A stretch of DNA of 64,000 nucleotides, taken from Nereocystis luetkeana (taxonomy: Eukaryota > Sar > Phaeophyceae > Laminariales > Laminariaceae). The stretch covers positions 6,947,324 through 7,011,323 of the forward strand of contig JARUPZ010000024.1 in assembly GCA_031213475.1 (NCBI GenBank), read 5' to 3'. This document shows positions 1-10,600 of the stretch, one piece after another. Position numbers and translations under genes: made by a program. The notes under the pieces were generated by a model. The model was given only the letters and a program-made list of their open reading frames with translations, had not been told where the DNA came from and made no database searches. The first letter of the stretch is position 1. Every line of letters starts with the position of its first letter.

Positions 1-358
1 TTGGTACTTCCCGTTTCAAGAGTCGTGCCCATCGCAAGCTTGTTCTGACTTCTTTTTTTTTTGGCGGGTTTGTTTGAAATTCACAATTTTTATGAAAACA
101 TGGTCGCAAGCTTGTTCTGATTTTTTTTTCCGGCGGGTTTCTTTGAAATTCACACATTCATGAAAACAGGGCTTCCCCATTGGCATGGGTCTTTTACGTA
201 TTTAATGAAGTTTGTGTATAACACACGCCTGCGGTTATAAATACTGCTGCATGTGTTCTTCATGGCATTAGACTATTAATAGACTGCGAGCTACCTGGTA
301 CGTCGTACGAGCATACGAGTAGTAATATTACACCTGGTATGCAATCACAAGGTGCTTC
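1..358. repeat. Two-copy tandem repeat and plain sequence
   Basis: 31-102 and 103-175 are two copies of a 72-bp unit (TCGCAAGCTTGTTCTGA, poly-T, GGCGGGTTT, TTGAAATTCACA). The rest of the interval shows no gene. CCTGGTAY motifs occur at 293 and 331. Confidence 0.7.
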
Positions 359-386
359 GCGTAGCGGGCGGTTCCGCCCGCTACGC
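359..386. repeat. Perfect 28-bp GC-rich palindrome
   Basis: Two 14-base arms around the centre GTTC, starting GCGTAGCGGGCGG; the whole 28 bp is self-complementary. It would form a strong cruciform or RNA hairpin. A diverged relative with the same flanks (ACAAGGT...TTCGC before, CTTGC..ATGCCAAGAG after) lies at 44392-44550. Confidence 0.85.
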
Positions 387-1127
387 TCGGTCACAGGGAA
401 GAGTGGATGGAATCAATATTTTATACCAGGTATCCGATAGTCTAGGTGCAAACAGGCGACTTGCAGATGCCAAGAGCTCCATGCTCCAGGCGACATGGAC
501 GCCGCATGCTGTATCGTACGTACTGCTGTTGTAGGTAGGAACATTCTCTTGACGTGTACCAACGAGAGAGCGCAGCACGGCACAGCAGCGCCACACGGCG
601 ATACGCCGCGCTGCGCTGCTGCGTGAGATGAGCTGAGCTGGGGATGCGTTTCTTGTGATTCTATGATATGTGGTACTCCGTTCGTACGATACCTGGTGTT
701 TACCCGGGAGCTGCTGAGCTGATATGAGCTGAGCTGGGTGTGATTTGTGTCATAGTTGTTACACACTGTACAATCAAGTGAAAAACAGGAAGGCAAACTG
801 TAAGGAAGTCTGTGTAACAGAAATTTGCTACGAGTACGTCTACTCGTACATGCCAGTACACTTTTTTTTTTTTTTTCTCATCCCATTTATTATCTTCGCA
901 CATCTTCTTCTCTCTCTCCTTCCAACTCGTAACTCAGCTCCGGGGTCACATAGCAGGCTCTTCTCCCCCCTTCCCGCTACGGTACGTGCCTTCATTTTGA
1001 TCGCGAGAAGATTTCAGTATTTTCTTCCCTCGTCGACTCGCATCGAATTGTGCCTACCACGCTGCAAGGCGCTCTCAACAATTGAATCCTTTTTTATTTT
1101 TGCAAATAGAGTCAAATGTCCGACCCA

Positions 1128-1200
1128 CCTGGGGCTCGAACCCAGGACTCAAACACAAGTAGAATTCGAGGTTGACCACTTGAACCACGCGACCGGCTAT
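1128..1200 (-). other. tRNA-like sequence (relic or SINE head)
   Basis: On the - strand an A-box-like TGGTTCAAGTGG and a perfect B box GGTTCGAGCCC are about 40 bases apart. The T arm (CTGGG/CCCAG) pairs well. The acceptor stem pairs only in part and is offset by extra bases, and the anticodon arm is poor. It is therefore more likely a tRNA pseudogene or a SINE-type promoter than a working tRNA. Confidence 0.45.
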
Positions 1201-1429
1201 TCTCTACTCGTACATGCCAGTACACTATATCGCATTTACCTCAGCAAGTAGTTTGATCCTGGCCACACTTGATAGATTGGAAAGGCCTTGCTGCGCTCTC
1301 AGAGCTTCCACCGGAACACGCCTGCCTAACTCCACCTCTCGGAGAACATTCCTGCCTTCCTTTGCTTTCTTCCTTTTCTTCGTTTTTTTTTTCGTTTTTT
1401 TGAAGATCACACCCAGCTTAGGGCCCATC

Positions 1430-1526
1430 TTAACCCTTTTAGAACCGCAGTCCCGTTGTGGGGACAAACCAATCAAATTTCAAGCAGTTTGCCCCCAAAA
1501 CGGGGCTGCGGTCCTAAAGGGGTTAA
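1430..1526. mobile_element. Family C MITE (TTAA, piggyBac-like), copy 1
   Basis: A 97-bp palindromic element starting TTAACCCTTTTAGAACCGC and ending in the inverse with TTAA. Inner arms carry GTCCCGTT.GGGGACAAA. It is inserted in the TTAA of a family G terminus: GGGCCCATC is on its left and CGGGGA on its right, as in the uninterrupted copy near 2960. Confidence 0.8.
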
Positions 1527-2950
1527 CGGGGAACTCTATTTGGGAGTAAAAAATTAATTTCAATGAATTCTAATTTGATTTCGAAAAAAAAACGTGTTTG
1601 TGTCCTATCGGGGAACAGCGTACTAGCTTTCAATCAAAATATATTTCTGGGAGAACGTGCCGCGTCACACAACTCCCAGCAGACAAACAGCGACGAGCGT
1701 AGACGAAAGCGAAGGTTTGCGCTTCCACGTGCGCGCCGCCGCCAGCCTCTTTATTGTATATCTTTCGAATTGCGTTATCATTATCGTTTCCTGTGTCGTG
1801 GGAGAGAGAGAGGTTCCTCCCCTCGGCCAGATACCTGTATCACAGCTTCCTGCAATACCCTGGATATCTCGACCACTCTAATTCTACGTCTCTCTCTCCC
1901 TCCTATTATACCGGCCGGGTTCCTAACTAGTACGGCCTACAGTTGTCTCGGATAACCAAGCCTCCGAATGGTACGGTACCATTCGACTCCTCCAATCTAA
2001 CTAAAGTAAACCCTAGCGGAAGGAAAGACATTTCCTCCGTACCCCCGGCTACTCGTGCCCCCCCCCCCCCCCCTTCGAAAGAAAAAATAGGGGGGGTGGG
2101 GCGGCGGAAAATAAGGCACTAATTCCTGGCTTGGATCGACATACCAGCGATTACCTCACGTCTGCCCGTGCTCGTCACAGGACCTCGTGCTTGCTCGTGC
2201 CCGGCGTGGGGATGCTGACCTACGCTCGGTGCTTTGCTTGGAAGGACTGCGTGCGAGGCCTTCCCTTCCAACCAAACTTGCTCTATCCCAGTTTCCGATA
2301 CGGACATGCCACATTCTCTCTACCAATACACCCTGCTTTGTCCGTTACTTCGTTTGCGGAGGCCTTTACCTCGTCTACGGACAAACCTACCCTTTTTATT
2401 TTTGGTCGCGCAGGATAGGAAGCTATCACTCTCAGGGTGTCTTGGGTGGGCGGAGGAAGCCCTCAAGTCCCACGTGCGGAACAGCAGCGGCGATGCAGCT
2501 ATCGAGGTCCCGAGCGTATCCTCCGTTGTTTAGCTCATTTGCTCGGTTTTCGCGATTGTTGGCCGATCGAGCAGGCCGAAAAATTGGGATTGCGGGCGCC
2601 ATGATACTTTTGAGGCGCCACCGCCGGGGTTTGATGTGCAATGGCGTGTGGGCGTGGGCGCGGCTATTGATCCGGTCACCTCTCGTTGAGGTTCGCGTTT
2701 CATCGCCTCGATCGTGATCGCCGAAGCGGCCTAGAATCGCCCCAGACTCCACCGAGGGTGTTGACCCACCATGAACATGCTACGTCAAGTCCGAGGAACT
2801 CCCAAATTCCAAATTGGAATTCGAAAAATCACACGAAAAAAGTCCCAAACGACTTTTCGCTCAAATTCAATTTCTCTAATTTGTCTGCTTGGTCGTTCAC
2901 TCGGCCAATCAGGTGCAAATTAAATTAGAAAAAAAGCAAAAAAAAAAAAA
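1527..2950. other. No gene recognised
   Basis: Contains CT-rich and poly-C/poly-G runs near 2055-2100. An open stretch at 2430-2530 ends at a possible donor (CLGWAEEALKSHVRNSSGD in one frame), but I could not tie it to NPRL3 or any family. Confidence 0.4.
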
Positions 2951-3000
2951 AATCCCCGTTAAGATGGGCCCTAAGGGCCCATCTTATCGAGAACGTTTTT
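2951..3000. mobile_element. Two family G termini head to head around one TAA
   Basis: TAAGATGGGCCC and GGGCCCATCTTA flank a single TAA (2972-2974), and both continue outward as in family G ends (CCCCGTTAAG..., ...CTTATCGAGAACG). This looks like two Harbinger-like MITE ends sharing one 3-bp target. It also supplies the empty site for the family C insertion at 1430. Confidence 0.65.
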
Positions 3001-3117
3001 TCCATCTTGTTTTTTTTATTTATTTATTTGAATTTGCATCTGATTGGCCGAAGAGAATGCACCCCCCTAAAACCGTTTGGTGATGGCATGTCCTGCATAT
3101 GGCTGTCTCCTTCGTAG

Positions 3118-3235
3118 ACGTGGGCACCCAGAGGGAAGGGGGGGGGGGAGGGGGGAGGGGGTACTCTTTTGTTGCTTGCCTTAAGTCATTTGACCATTGA
3201 CCACGCATCCCTTTCGAGACGAACACCGTTCCTAC
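3118..3235. repeat. Family K repeat with G tract
   Basis: A G-rich tract followed by GTACTCTTTTGTTGCTTGCC and a TTTGACCATTGACCACGCATCCCTTTCGAGACG-type block. Related copies: 17511-17600, 34870-34975 and 38465-38545. It appears to be a diverged relative of family A with the same G/C-tract border. Confidence 0.6.
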
Positions 3236-6139
3236 TCCTACTAGAGACACCTCCAACATTTGGGCGCGCAATACTTTGTTTCCATATATTTCGTCATTGC
3301 TTCTTGCTAATCTTACGTATCCCCCCCCCCTGTTTACGCTAGCAGTGGGATAGCGATCGTTTTTTCGCTGCTATCTCCAGTGGCGGCGGTAGTGTACCAA
3401 ACGCCTCCGTGTCACATTCGTTTCTTTCCCTCATCTTCTGTTCTAACACATCCCGTTCCTCCTTGTGCATTGCACATTTCCCTACTATTATACCAGGTAT
3501 GTGAGTTCTACTCTCTATTGCTTTGCCACACGGGTACACATGTGCGTTTATTTCCTCCTCCTCCCGGCTACTAGTACCGGTATACCGATACCTTTTTCTT
3601 CTTTTCGGCGGGTCCAGGCTCCCTACACGAAGTCGCAGTTTGAGCGTTTTGGCGAACTCCATTGAGCCGTGGAAATACGTTTTCATCTCTATCCCTTCGC
3701 ATAACCCCCCGTATATATCTATAAGCCTCTCTCCGATTTCACCTCGTTGCTAGCATTTCCCCCTTTTTTTTATCATTTCTTCTACTTCTGTCTTGTACCC
3801 TCCCAAATTTATCTGCGGACATCGTGTCTTCTTGTTTTGCTCCCATACTTTCTCGACTCCGCTAGCCCACCTTATTCCGGTCCGAGTGTTTCGTTACTTT
3901 CTCCCATACAGCTTTATCAATTCTGGCTGGGAACCTCATTTTGGCAGGTGACTTACTTTATATTGCCAATTCAACTTTCTCATTTTGCTGTTTGTCTCGA
4001 GTGGGTACATTCGCAGTTCTGCTCTTGATACTGCAATCTCTCGTCGTACTTGAGCATCTTGGTTTTTTTTTCAGCTGCTGTCATCCGTGCTGCTTCCAAC
4101 TGTTTGACGGAATTCACGTTCCCTCCCCAAACGTCTCCCGCATATTCTGGCTTTGGTACTATCACATTCTTCAGGATACATATCTTAATCCTAGAACCAA
4201 GGTTCTATTTAATAGTCTGTTAGGATAGCATCCATCTTGCCTACGTGTGCTTTGTCCTTTCCTATTACTTTTGCTAGATGCGTATCCCAAGGGCAGTATT
4301 TTGAGGTCTCTACGCCAACGTACGCGTACTGGTCTACGATCGGTAATTTATCTTGTCCCCACTTCCAGCTGAAATTTATCGGGTTCACCTTATATTCGAT
4401 ACATACAACTACTGCGTACTTCTTAACGCTCGCCGTCACCCTCCATTTCCTAGTGTCCTCGAGTACCTTCTCTATTTCTGCAATCCTTCGGGTGTTTCTG
4501 ATATCCCCACGAAGTCATCTGCAAACATCAATCCCGACACCGTATCTTCCCCCACCGAGACTCCCTGCTTTTCTGCTTCGACTGCTACTATCAAGTCGTA
4601 AAAATATTTACATTGAACATATTTGGTATTGGCGTGTATCCCTGTGCAACTCCTTGTAGAATGTCAGCATACTTCGATGTTTCTCCGTCCAACATCGCAG
4701 CACTTGTGGCACATTCCGTCATCTTTTTTCATCATTCTCCACATCTTTCCTCTGATTCCTAGTTCCCACGACTTTTCCACATTCCATTTCTCCGTACTGC
4801 TGTGTCGTGGACCTTCTGTACATCTGTGATGACGTTCTCACATATGTATCGATTGAATTATCTCCCTGAAGTCTAACGCCGCGGCAACAAAACAGGCTAA
4901 AAAAAGCTTCCCGATGGAAGAAAATATGCAAGTACGTACAAGTACACGTGCTCTACGTGTCTAGACTACTGCTGTGTCTTGATTGGTCGTCGACGAGCGG
5001 CGACTCTAGCTACCGTCGAGTGCACGCCACCCGCGAGGGCTGATGGCGCGCCACATCCTTCTAAAATTCTACTGTACTTTTTGAAGCTGTCGATCGCGCT
5101 TGCTGTTAGATAGTGAGCTGCGAAAATGTTCAGCCGAGCGTCAGCTGCTCGCCGGTTGTGTTGTTATTATACCGTGGTTGCACTGCTACAGGTGCCACGA
5201 GCGTAACTCTTAATACAGCCGTACAGCAGAAGTCACAACTACTGCGGAGATGGGGCTTGGCCGGTCCTGCCGGTTGGTCATGCTAACCGGTTACCTCGTT
5301 TTTTTCCGTTTTTTTCCCCGTTTTTTTTTTCCGGGAACCAGTAAAAAACGGAGAACAAAAAAGTTTTGTTTTTTTTGGTTGCAACAACCGGTGACTCGAA
5401 CACGCCTGCGCTGGGTTTTCCAAACACGGATTGACACCGTTTTTTTCATTGAGGTGCTCACCTCTACTCCTTCGCCTCCTTGTTCGTGGGGCCACCGTCC
5501 GTACAAGGATCGGATTGCTCGCTGGCGGCCTGATCTACGTCCGAAGCGTCGCTAGAATAGCTGCCCTCGGCGGTGGGCGTGCTAGGCGTGTTGTTGCGTG
5601 GTGTCGGTGTTGCGTTGCTCGCGAGCTCTTCTGCGGTGTGTGCGTGACAGCTCTAGTTCTCACATATATATAGTCGAACGAAAAAAAAGCTGCCCGGGAA
5701 GCAGCTCCGGTCTCCCACCACGTTCGTGTAAAAACATACGTACCTCGAGGTGCATGGTTGCTTGTGTTGATGCCTTCCGGGAACGCAACGTGAACCGTAT
5801 TGCACGTACGACGGGTGCGCGTATTTGTGTTATTGTGTACGCTCGTGAGCGAGCAATAGGTCATCTATTCTTTGTACGAGTAGCGTTTAGCAAACACCGA
5901 GTGTATTTCCTTGCTGTGTGCCTGGTGCGACGTGTTCGTATTAACTTGTCGCTGCTTTTGCTTATTTGCCTTTAGCATCTCCGTTTTTTTGCTTCCTGCC
6001 TTCCTTGGTTCCTCCTCTCTTCTCGTGCTTCGTTTAGTATTCTTGCACCTGGTATAATAGTGTTTCCATACCTGGTATATATTATTTGTCCGTTTCTTTG
6101 ATTGTAGTTGTGTTTCGCTTTTCTCTGTTTTCAATGTTG
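3236..6139. other. No gene recognised
   Basis: T/C-rich sequence with short open frames in several phases and no repeated family that I could pair. 5290-5400 has poly-T interruptions. 5640-5900 contains short open frames without splice support. Confidence 0.4.
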
Positions 6140-6164
6140 TTCGGGTTGACAGCGTCGGTATGTC

Positions 6165-6390
6165 GTGCTTGTCGTATCCAGTACGACGACATGGCGTTGC
6201 ACTGTCTACCCCTTACTGCAGCAGCATTGTACGAGTATAGTATCTCTGACTTTAGTTTTGTGACCACGTGGGTTGTATCTCTCTAGGATAGAATGAATAT
6301 TCAGCTCCGACACTGGGTGCGCTAGATATGCTGGATATCGACGGGTAGAAATAACGGTTTATTGTGCAGAGAGCACACACACACCTGGGT
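6165..6390. repeat. Family J repeat, copy 1
   Basis: Shares an order of blocks with 32765-33030: CGTATCCAGTACGA, GTATCTCT, AGGATAGAA, CGACACT.G.TG.GCT, ATGCTGGAT.TCG.CGGGTA, AAATAACGG, and a CACACA stretch. The two copies are diverged (estimated by eye, not computed). Confidence 0.65.
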
Positions 6391-6445
6391 CGACGGAGCA
6401 CATTCCCGCCCCTCTTCGCCGTCACTCACAGCATTCCACCACTTG

Positions 6446-6542
6446 TTAACCCTTATAGGACTGCAGTCCCGTCTTGGCGACAGAATACTTGGAAGTACAG
6501 TGGTTTGTCCCCCAAACGGGACTGCAGTCGTAAGAGGGTTAA
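6446..6542. mobile_element. Family C MITE, copy 2
   Basis: TTAA...TTAA, 97 bp, arms CCCTTATAGGACTGCAGTCCCG and its inverse CGGGACTGCAGTCGTAAGAGGG. Same centre as the other copies (CTTGGAAGTACAGTGGTTTG). Confidence 0.8.
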
Positions 6543-7055
6543 GGACTCTGCAAGGTCAATACATATTGTACTGTACTGCTGTAGTATTAATAGAACACAC
6601 CGAGACGGCATGTTTTCCTGAAGAGGGCGGTTGCCGTCCTTGGGAGGGCACCGTGCAACCTCAACATGACGGCAAACGCCCTAGTGACGAATAAAATAGG
6701 GCGGTTGCCCCCAATAGCACGGCAGTAGGGGGTCTGGCACACCGCCACCTTATCAGGAAACCCCTGCTACTGCTGTACATGTTTTTATGTGTATGTTACA
6801 TATGATCACATGCTACATATATAATTATATGTTATACCTGGTATACTCGTACTACTGTAGAGTACCTGGTATGCTTTATAGTCTTATTTTATTGTCGGCT
6901 AGACGCCCGTTGGCCGTATGGTCATTTCTCCTGTTGGCTACTCGCCGATTCTTCAGTCTTCAGTGGTGGACCTTTCTGTTGGTTGGCTGATTGGTCGGTC
7001 GGTCGGTCGGTCGGTTGGCTGGCCGGTTGGTTGGCTTTTCTCGTTTTTTCCCCAC
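6543..7055. other. No gene recognised
   Basis: Contains a repeated AGGGCGGTTGCC pair (6624 and 6698), two CCTGGTAT motifs near 6837 and 6862, and a (GGTC)n run at 6988-7012. Confidence 0.4.
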
Positions 7056-7500
7056 GCCTTCACTCTCTCACTCCGTTCTCGCTCTTCGCTTATGCTCTCC
7101 TTGCTCCCCTCCTTGCTCTTGTTCCTGTTCTTGCTCTTGCCTCTTAACCCTTGCTCTTTCCCTTGCATTTGCTCTTGCTCTTGCTTCTCCTTCTCTCCCC
7201 CCTTACCTCCCCTCCCCCATCCACCCCTCCTTTCGCCCTCTTCTTCCCTTCCCGCCCCCCGCCCCCCTCCCCCCCCCCCCCACTCCCCCTCCCCCTCCTT
7301 CTCCTCTTTCTCCTCTTCCCCCTCGCATTCCTCCTCCTCCTCCTCCCCCCGCCCCCCCTCCTCCTCCCCCTCGCATTCCTCCTCCTCCTCCTCCCCCCCC
7401 CCCCCCCCCCCGCCCCCCCTCCTCTTCCCCCTCGCATTCCTCCTCCTCCTCCTCCCCCCCCCGCCCCCCCTCCCCCTTCCTCCCCCTTCTCCTCTACCCG
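7056..7500. repeat. Long CT/poly-C tract before NPRL3-like exon
   Basis: About 440 bp almost purely C and T on the + strand, with (CCT)n blocks and C runs, including three copies of CCCTCGCATTCCTCCTCCTC. Read in frame it gives the long Ser/Pro and Gly/Glu/Arg frames on the two strands, which are not genes. It lies directly before the acceptor at 7515 and can act as its polypyrimidine tract. Confidence 0.8.
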
Positions 7501-7515
7501 CCCCGTCGAGCACAG

Positions 7516-7658
7516 GGCCATGCGCCGGGTCTTTAAGTCTCTTCGACAGGATATCGCCCGCTAGCCTCACCCAGCTGCTGAAAGCGCACAGGGCACTATC
7601 CGGAGAGCTGTTGGAAATCGTCCTCGACGGCTTGCGGTTCATCAGCCGGCCCGTTCAG
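7516..7658 (+). CDS. NPRL3: NPRL3-like exon, N-terminal region
   Basis: The exon follows an acceptor ending in CACAG and a long pyrimidine tract; the donor is CAG|GTACGG. The frame reads SLSLFDRISPASLTQLL, then LEIVLDGLRFISRPVQ. This matches the early NPRL3 stretch in which a short helix (FSDxxLAxLL in animal proteins) is followed by a strand xDDVRFVGxP. It begins with two bases of a split codon and ends in phase 0. The start at 7516 is the best-placed AG; 7511 and 7550 are alternatives. Because it begins mid-protein, at least one upstream exon must exist. Confidence 0.7.
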
Positions 7659-10600
7659 GTACGGAGGAGGCGTGTTGCGGTACGGTGTGCAGGGGAGCAC
7701 GAAAATACAAAAAAACTACTAGATACGCCTCTACTGTTAAATCGTGCAGGAATCCCACCCCACTGTTTTTGTTTTTTTCGTTTGTGATCTTTTAACCCTT
7801 TTAGGATGCAAGGACTGCAGTCCCATTTTGGGGACAAAATACTCAAAATTTGGGAGGTTTGCCCCCGAAACGGGACTGTTACGCAGACCGACGTCGTTTT
7901 CTGGTTTTGCCGTGTGCTTCCGTGGGGTGCTCTCAATATCATTTTTTGTCGGTGAGCCTTGTCGCTAGAGAGAGCACCATACCGCGCACAGACAAATCGA
8001 TTCCCCGCTCTTGATGGTCTAGATCTTCGGAGGCATCCCTGGGGTGCTGTTAATATCATTTTTTAAAGGTGAGTAGTCTCACTAGATAGAGCGCCAGGTG
8101 AATCGATTCCCCACGCTTGACGGTCTATATCTTGAAGGGGCAGATATATGATCTGTATGATCTGTATGATCTGTATGATCTGTATGATCTGTATGATCTG
8201 TATGATCTGTATGATCTGTATGATCTAGCTCACGTTGCCGAGTGGGGCCCGCATAATCTGCGTGATTTCGGCAGCAGCACACGTTTCCTGAGTTTGGGTC
8301 GGTCTGTACTCTGCAGATCCTGCGCAACGAACCCCCCGCAACGGCAGGCGGGGAATTACTGTAGATCGTCTACAGTAGGTAAATACATAGACCACGATCT
8401 ATCTGTAGATGATATATGTGCCGGAGCTGTGGATAAGTGCGTGTCTCGACCCCAGTCGGGCTTGGAGGAAATGGAATTAATGTACGCTTGAGCAAATGGA
8501 CAACAACCCCGTGGCCTGTTCGCAGGTGTAGTACGTTATGAATAGTATTGTCGTGAGGCGAGCGAGCGCGAAGCGCAAACCTGTTTTTTTTTCTTGTTTT
8601 TTTTTTTTCGCTAGGAAAACATTAAAATAGGCTCTTGAGCCCCGAGAAAACTTGAACCACTCTTTTTTGCGACAGAGTACTTGGAGTTTGTGCGGGACAC
8701 TTCTTCACCGTGGTGTACTGAAGCGAATGGGTTCCCAACCAGGGATGCGTACTTCCCATTTTAGCTCTGCGTACACAGCAGTACTAGCCGTGGCGTATGA
8801 TACGAGTGTCTGAGTGACGTTCATCGACCTCAGTTGACATTTCACTTGTTCATGCCCTCGTCGGTTTTGCCCCGCAGCCGTTCATCAAATATTGGAAAAG
8901 GCACGAGCGTTCATCGGTGTCAGCTGATGACTCACTTGTTCATGCCCTTGTTGGTTTCGTCTTGTAGCCGCCCATCGAATATTAGAAAAAACACGACGGT
9001 AGCAGTGCAGTAGTCTGCTGCCGTATTGCTGATGGCGATATCGGATTGAAGCGTTTATAAGAAAAAAAAATACCAAAAAAACTCGGGGTTTCCATTATTT
9101 ATGGAGGTGTTATTTTTCCGGGGATACAGGACGCGAAGAAATTCCTCTGAAAAAAAAACATTACCCCGAGCCGTGTAAGTTCGGTAGCTGCCGTTACCGG
9201 GAATTAGGCACCCCTAGTCCCAACGATAGTGGCTAGTCCTTCACTTGAGGAGCTCCGTGTAAAATAAATTTATGTATCGTGACAGAAGTGCTGCTCCGAC
9301 GGTAGTATGTGAGCTGAGGACGCGTTCTGCGATAGAGGTAGCACTTTTCCGCTAATTTTTTTTCCGAATGAGGGGGCTTTAACCCAGTTAGGGCCGCAGT
9401 CCCGTTTTGGGGATACACTGCTTGGAATTAGAGTGCTTTGTCCCGGAAACGGGGCTGCGGTCCTAAAAGGGTTAAACCCCAAATCGTCGCAATGCCAATC
9501 TCTTTTTTCGTATTTGTATACTTGTGGGCCATGGGAGTATTCATCGGGATGCGATTTGATTTTTGCTTTGGCGGTCAGTTTTCGGTCGACTCACTATTAG
9601 TGTGGAGCTCCTCGAGCGAGGACCCTCAGAAACGTTAGGGTGAACCTCTATCGTAGAACGCCTCTGAGCTGGTGTTGTCTTCGTGTTAGGTGTTGGGTGT
9701 TGGAGTTGGTCTTGGTGCTGGCGTTGGTGCTGGCGTCCGTGTTGAGGCTCGGTGTTGGTGTTGATGTGGTTGTTTGTTGGTGCATGCGCTGGGTGTTGAT
9801 GGTGTTATCGCACATAGCGGTGTTGGTGCTGATGTTGTTCTTTGTTGGTGCAGGTGCTGGGTGTTGATGATGTTGTCGCATGTAGTGGTGTTGGTGTTGT
9901 TGGTGTAGGTGTTGTCGATGATTGCGTGTGTTTCGGTGTCGGTGTAGGTGTTAGTGGTGTTGGTGTTGGTGTTGGTGTTATTGCTGGTATTGGTGTTGGT
10001 GGTGTAGGTGGTGTGGGTTGTCGATGTTGGTATTACGGGGGACCACAGTTAATAGGACCTATGGTATACATAAAAAACTATATATTTAACCGTTTTTACT
10101 AACACTATTTGGTCCTATTAACTATGGTCCCCCGTTATAGTGGTGTGGACGATTTGTATCTTCCTGCTGATGATGCTGCTGATGTTTAGTGTTTTTGTGT
10201 TGGTATTGGTCTAGGTTTCCGGTGGTGTTGGCGTTCGTTGGTGGTGTTGGCGTTGTTGTTGGGGGCTCTTGTTGGGGTTGGCATCGGTGTTGGTGATTTG
10301 GTTATCCTATCACGGGGGGGCATAGTAAATAGGACCTACGGTACACACAAAGTATATATGTTTACCTTTTTTTACTATTAATAGCAATATGTGGTCCTAT
10401 TTACTATGGTCCCCAGCAATAGCTATGGTGTTGGTGTCGGCGTCGGCGGTGGTGTTGGTAGTGTAGGTGCTGATATTCGATGTCGCCGCCGGTGCTGCTG
10501 TTGATGTTGATGCTGCTGGAGTTGTTGTCGCCATCGGCGGTGTTTTCGTTGCTGTCCTTGGTGTTGGTGTTTGCTGTTGTTGGCGATGCTGTTGTTGCTG

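Noticed and set aside
1128..1200. Functional tRNA gene on -
   Set aside because: A and B boxes are good, but the acceptor and anticodon arms do not form properly; kept only as tRNA-like.
6918..7787. Long Ser/Pro-rich frame on + and Gly/Glu/Arg-rich frame on -
   Set aside because: Both are translations of a CT microsatellite; only the last part (7516-7658) has family-like sequence.
8143..8226. Possible CRISPR-like array
   Set aside because: Direct 9-bp satellite without unique spacers; a eukaryotic microsatellite.
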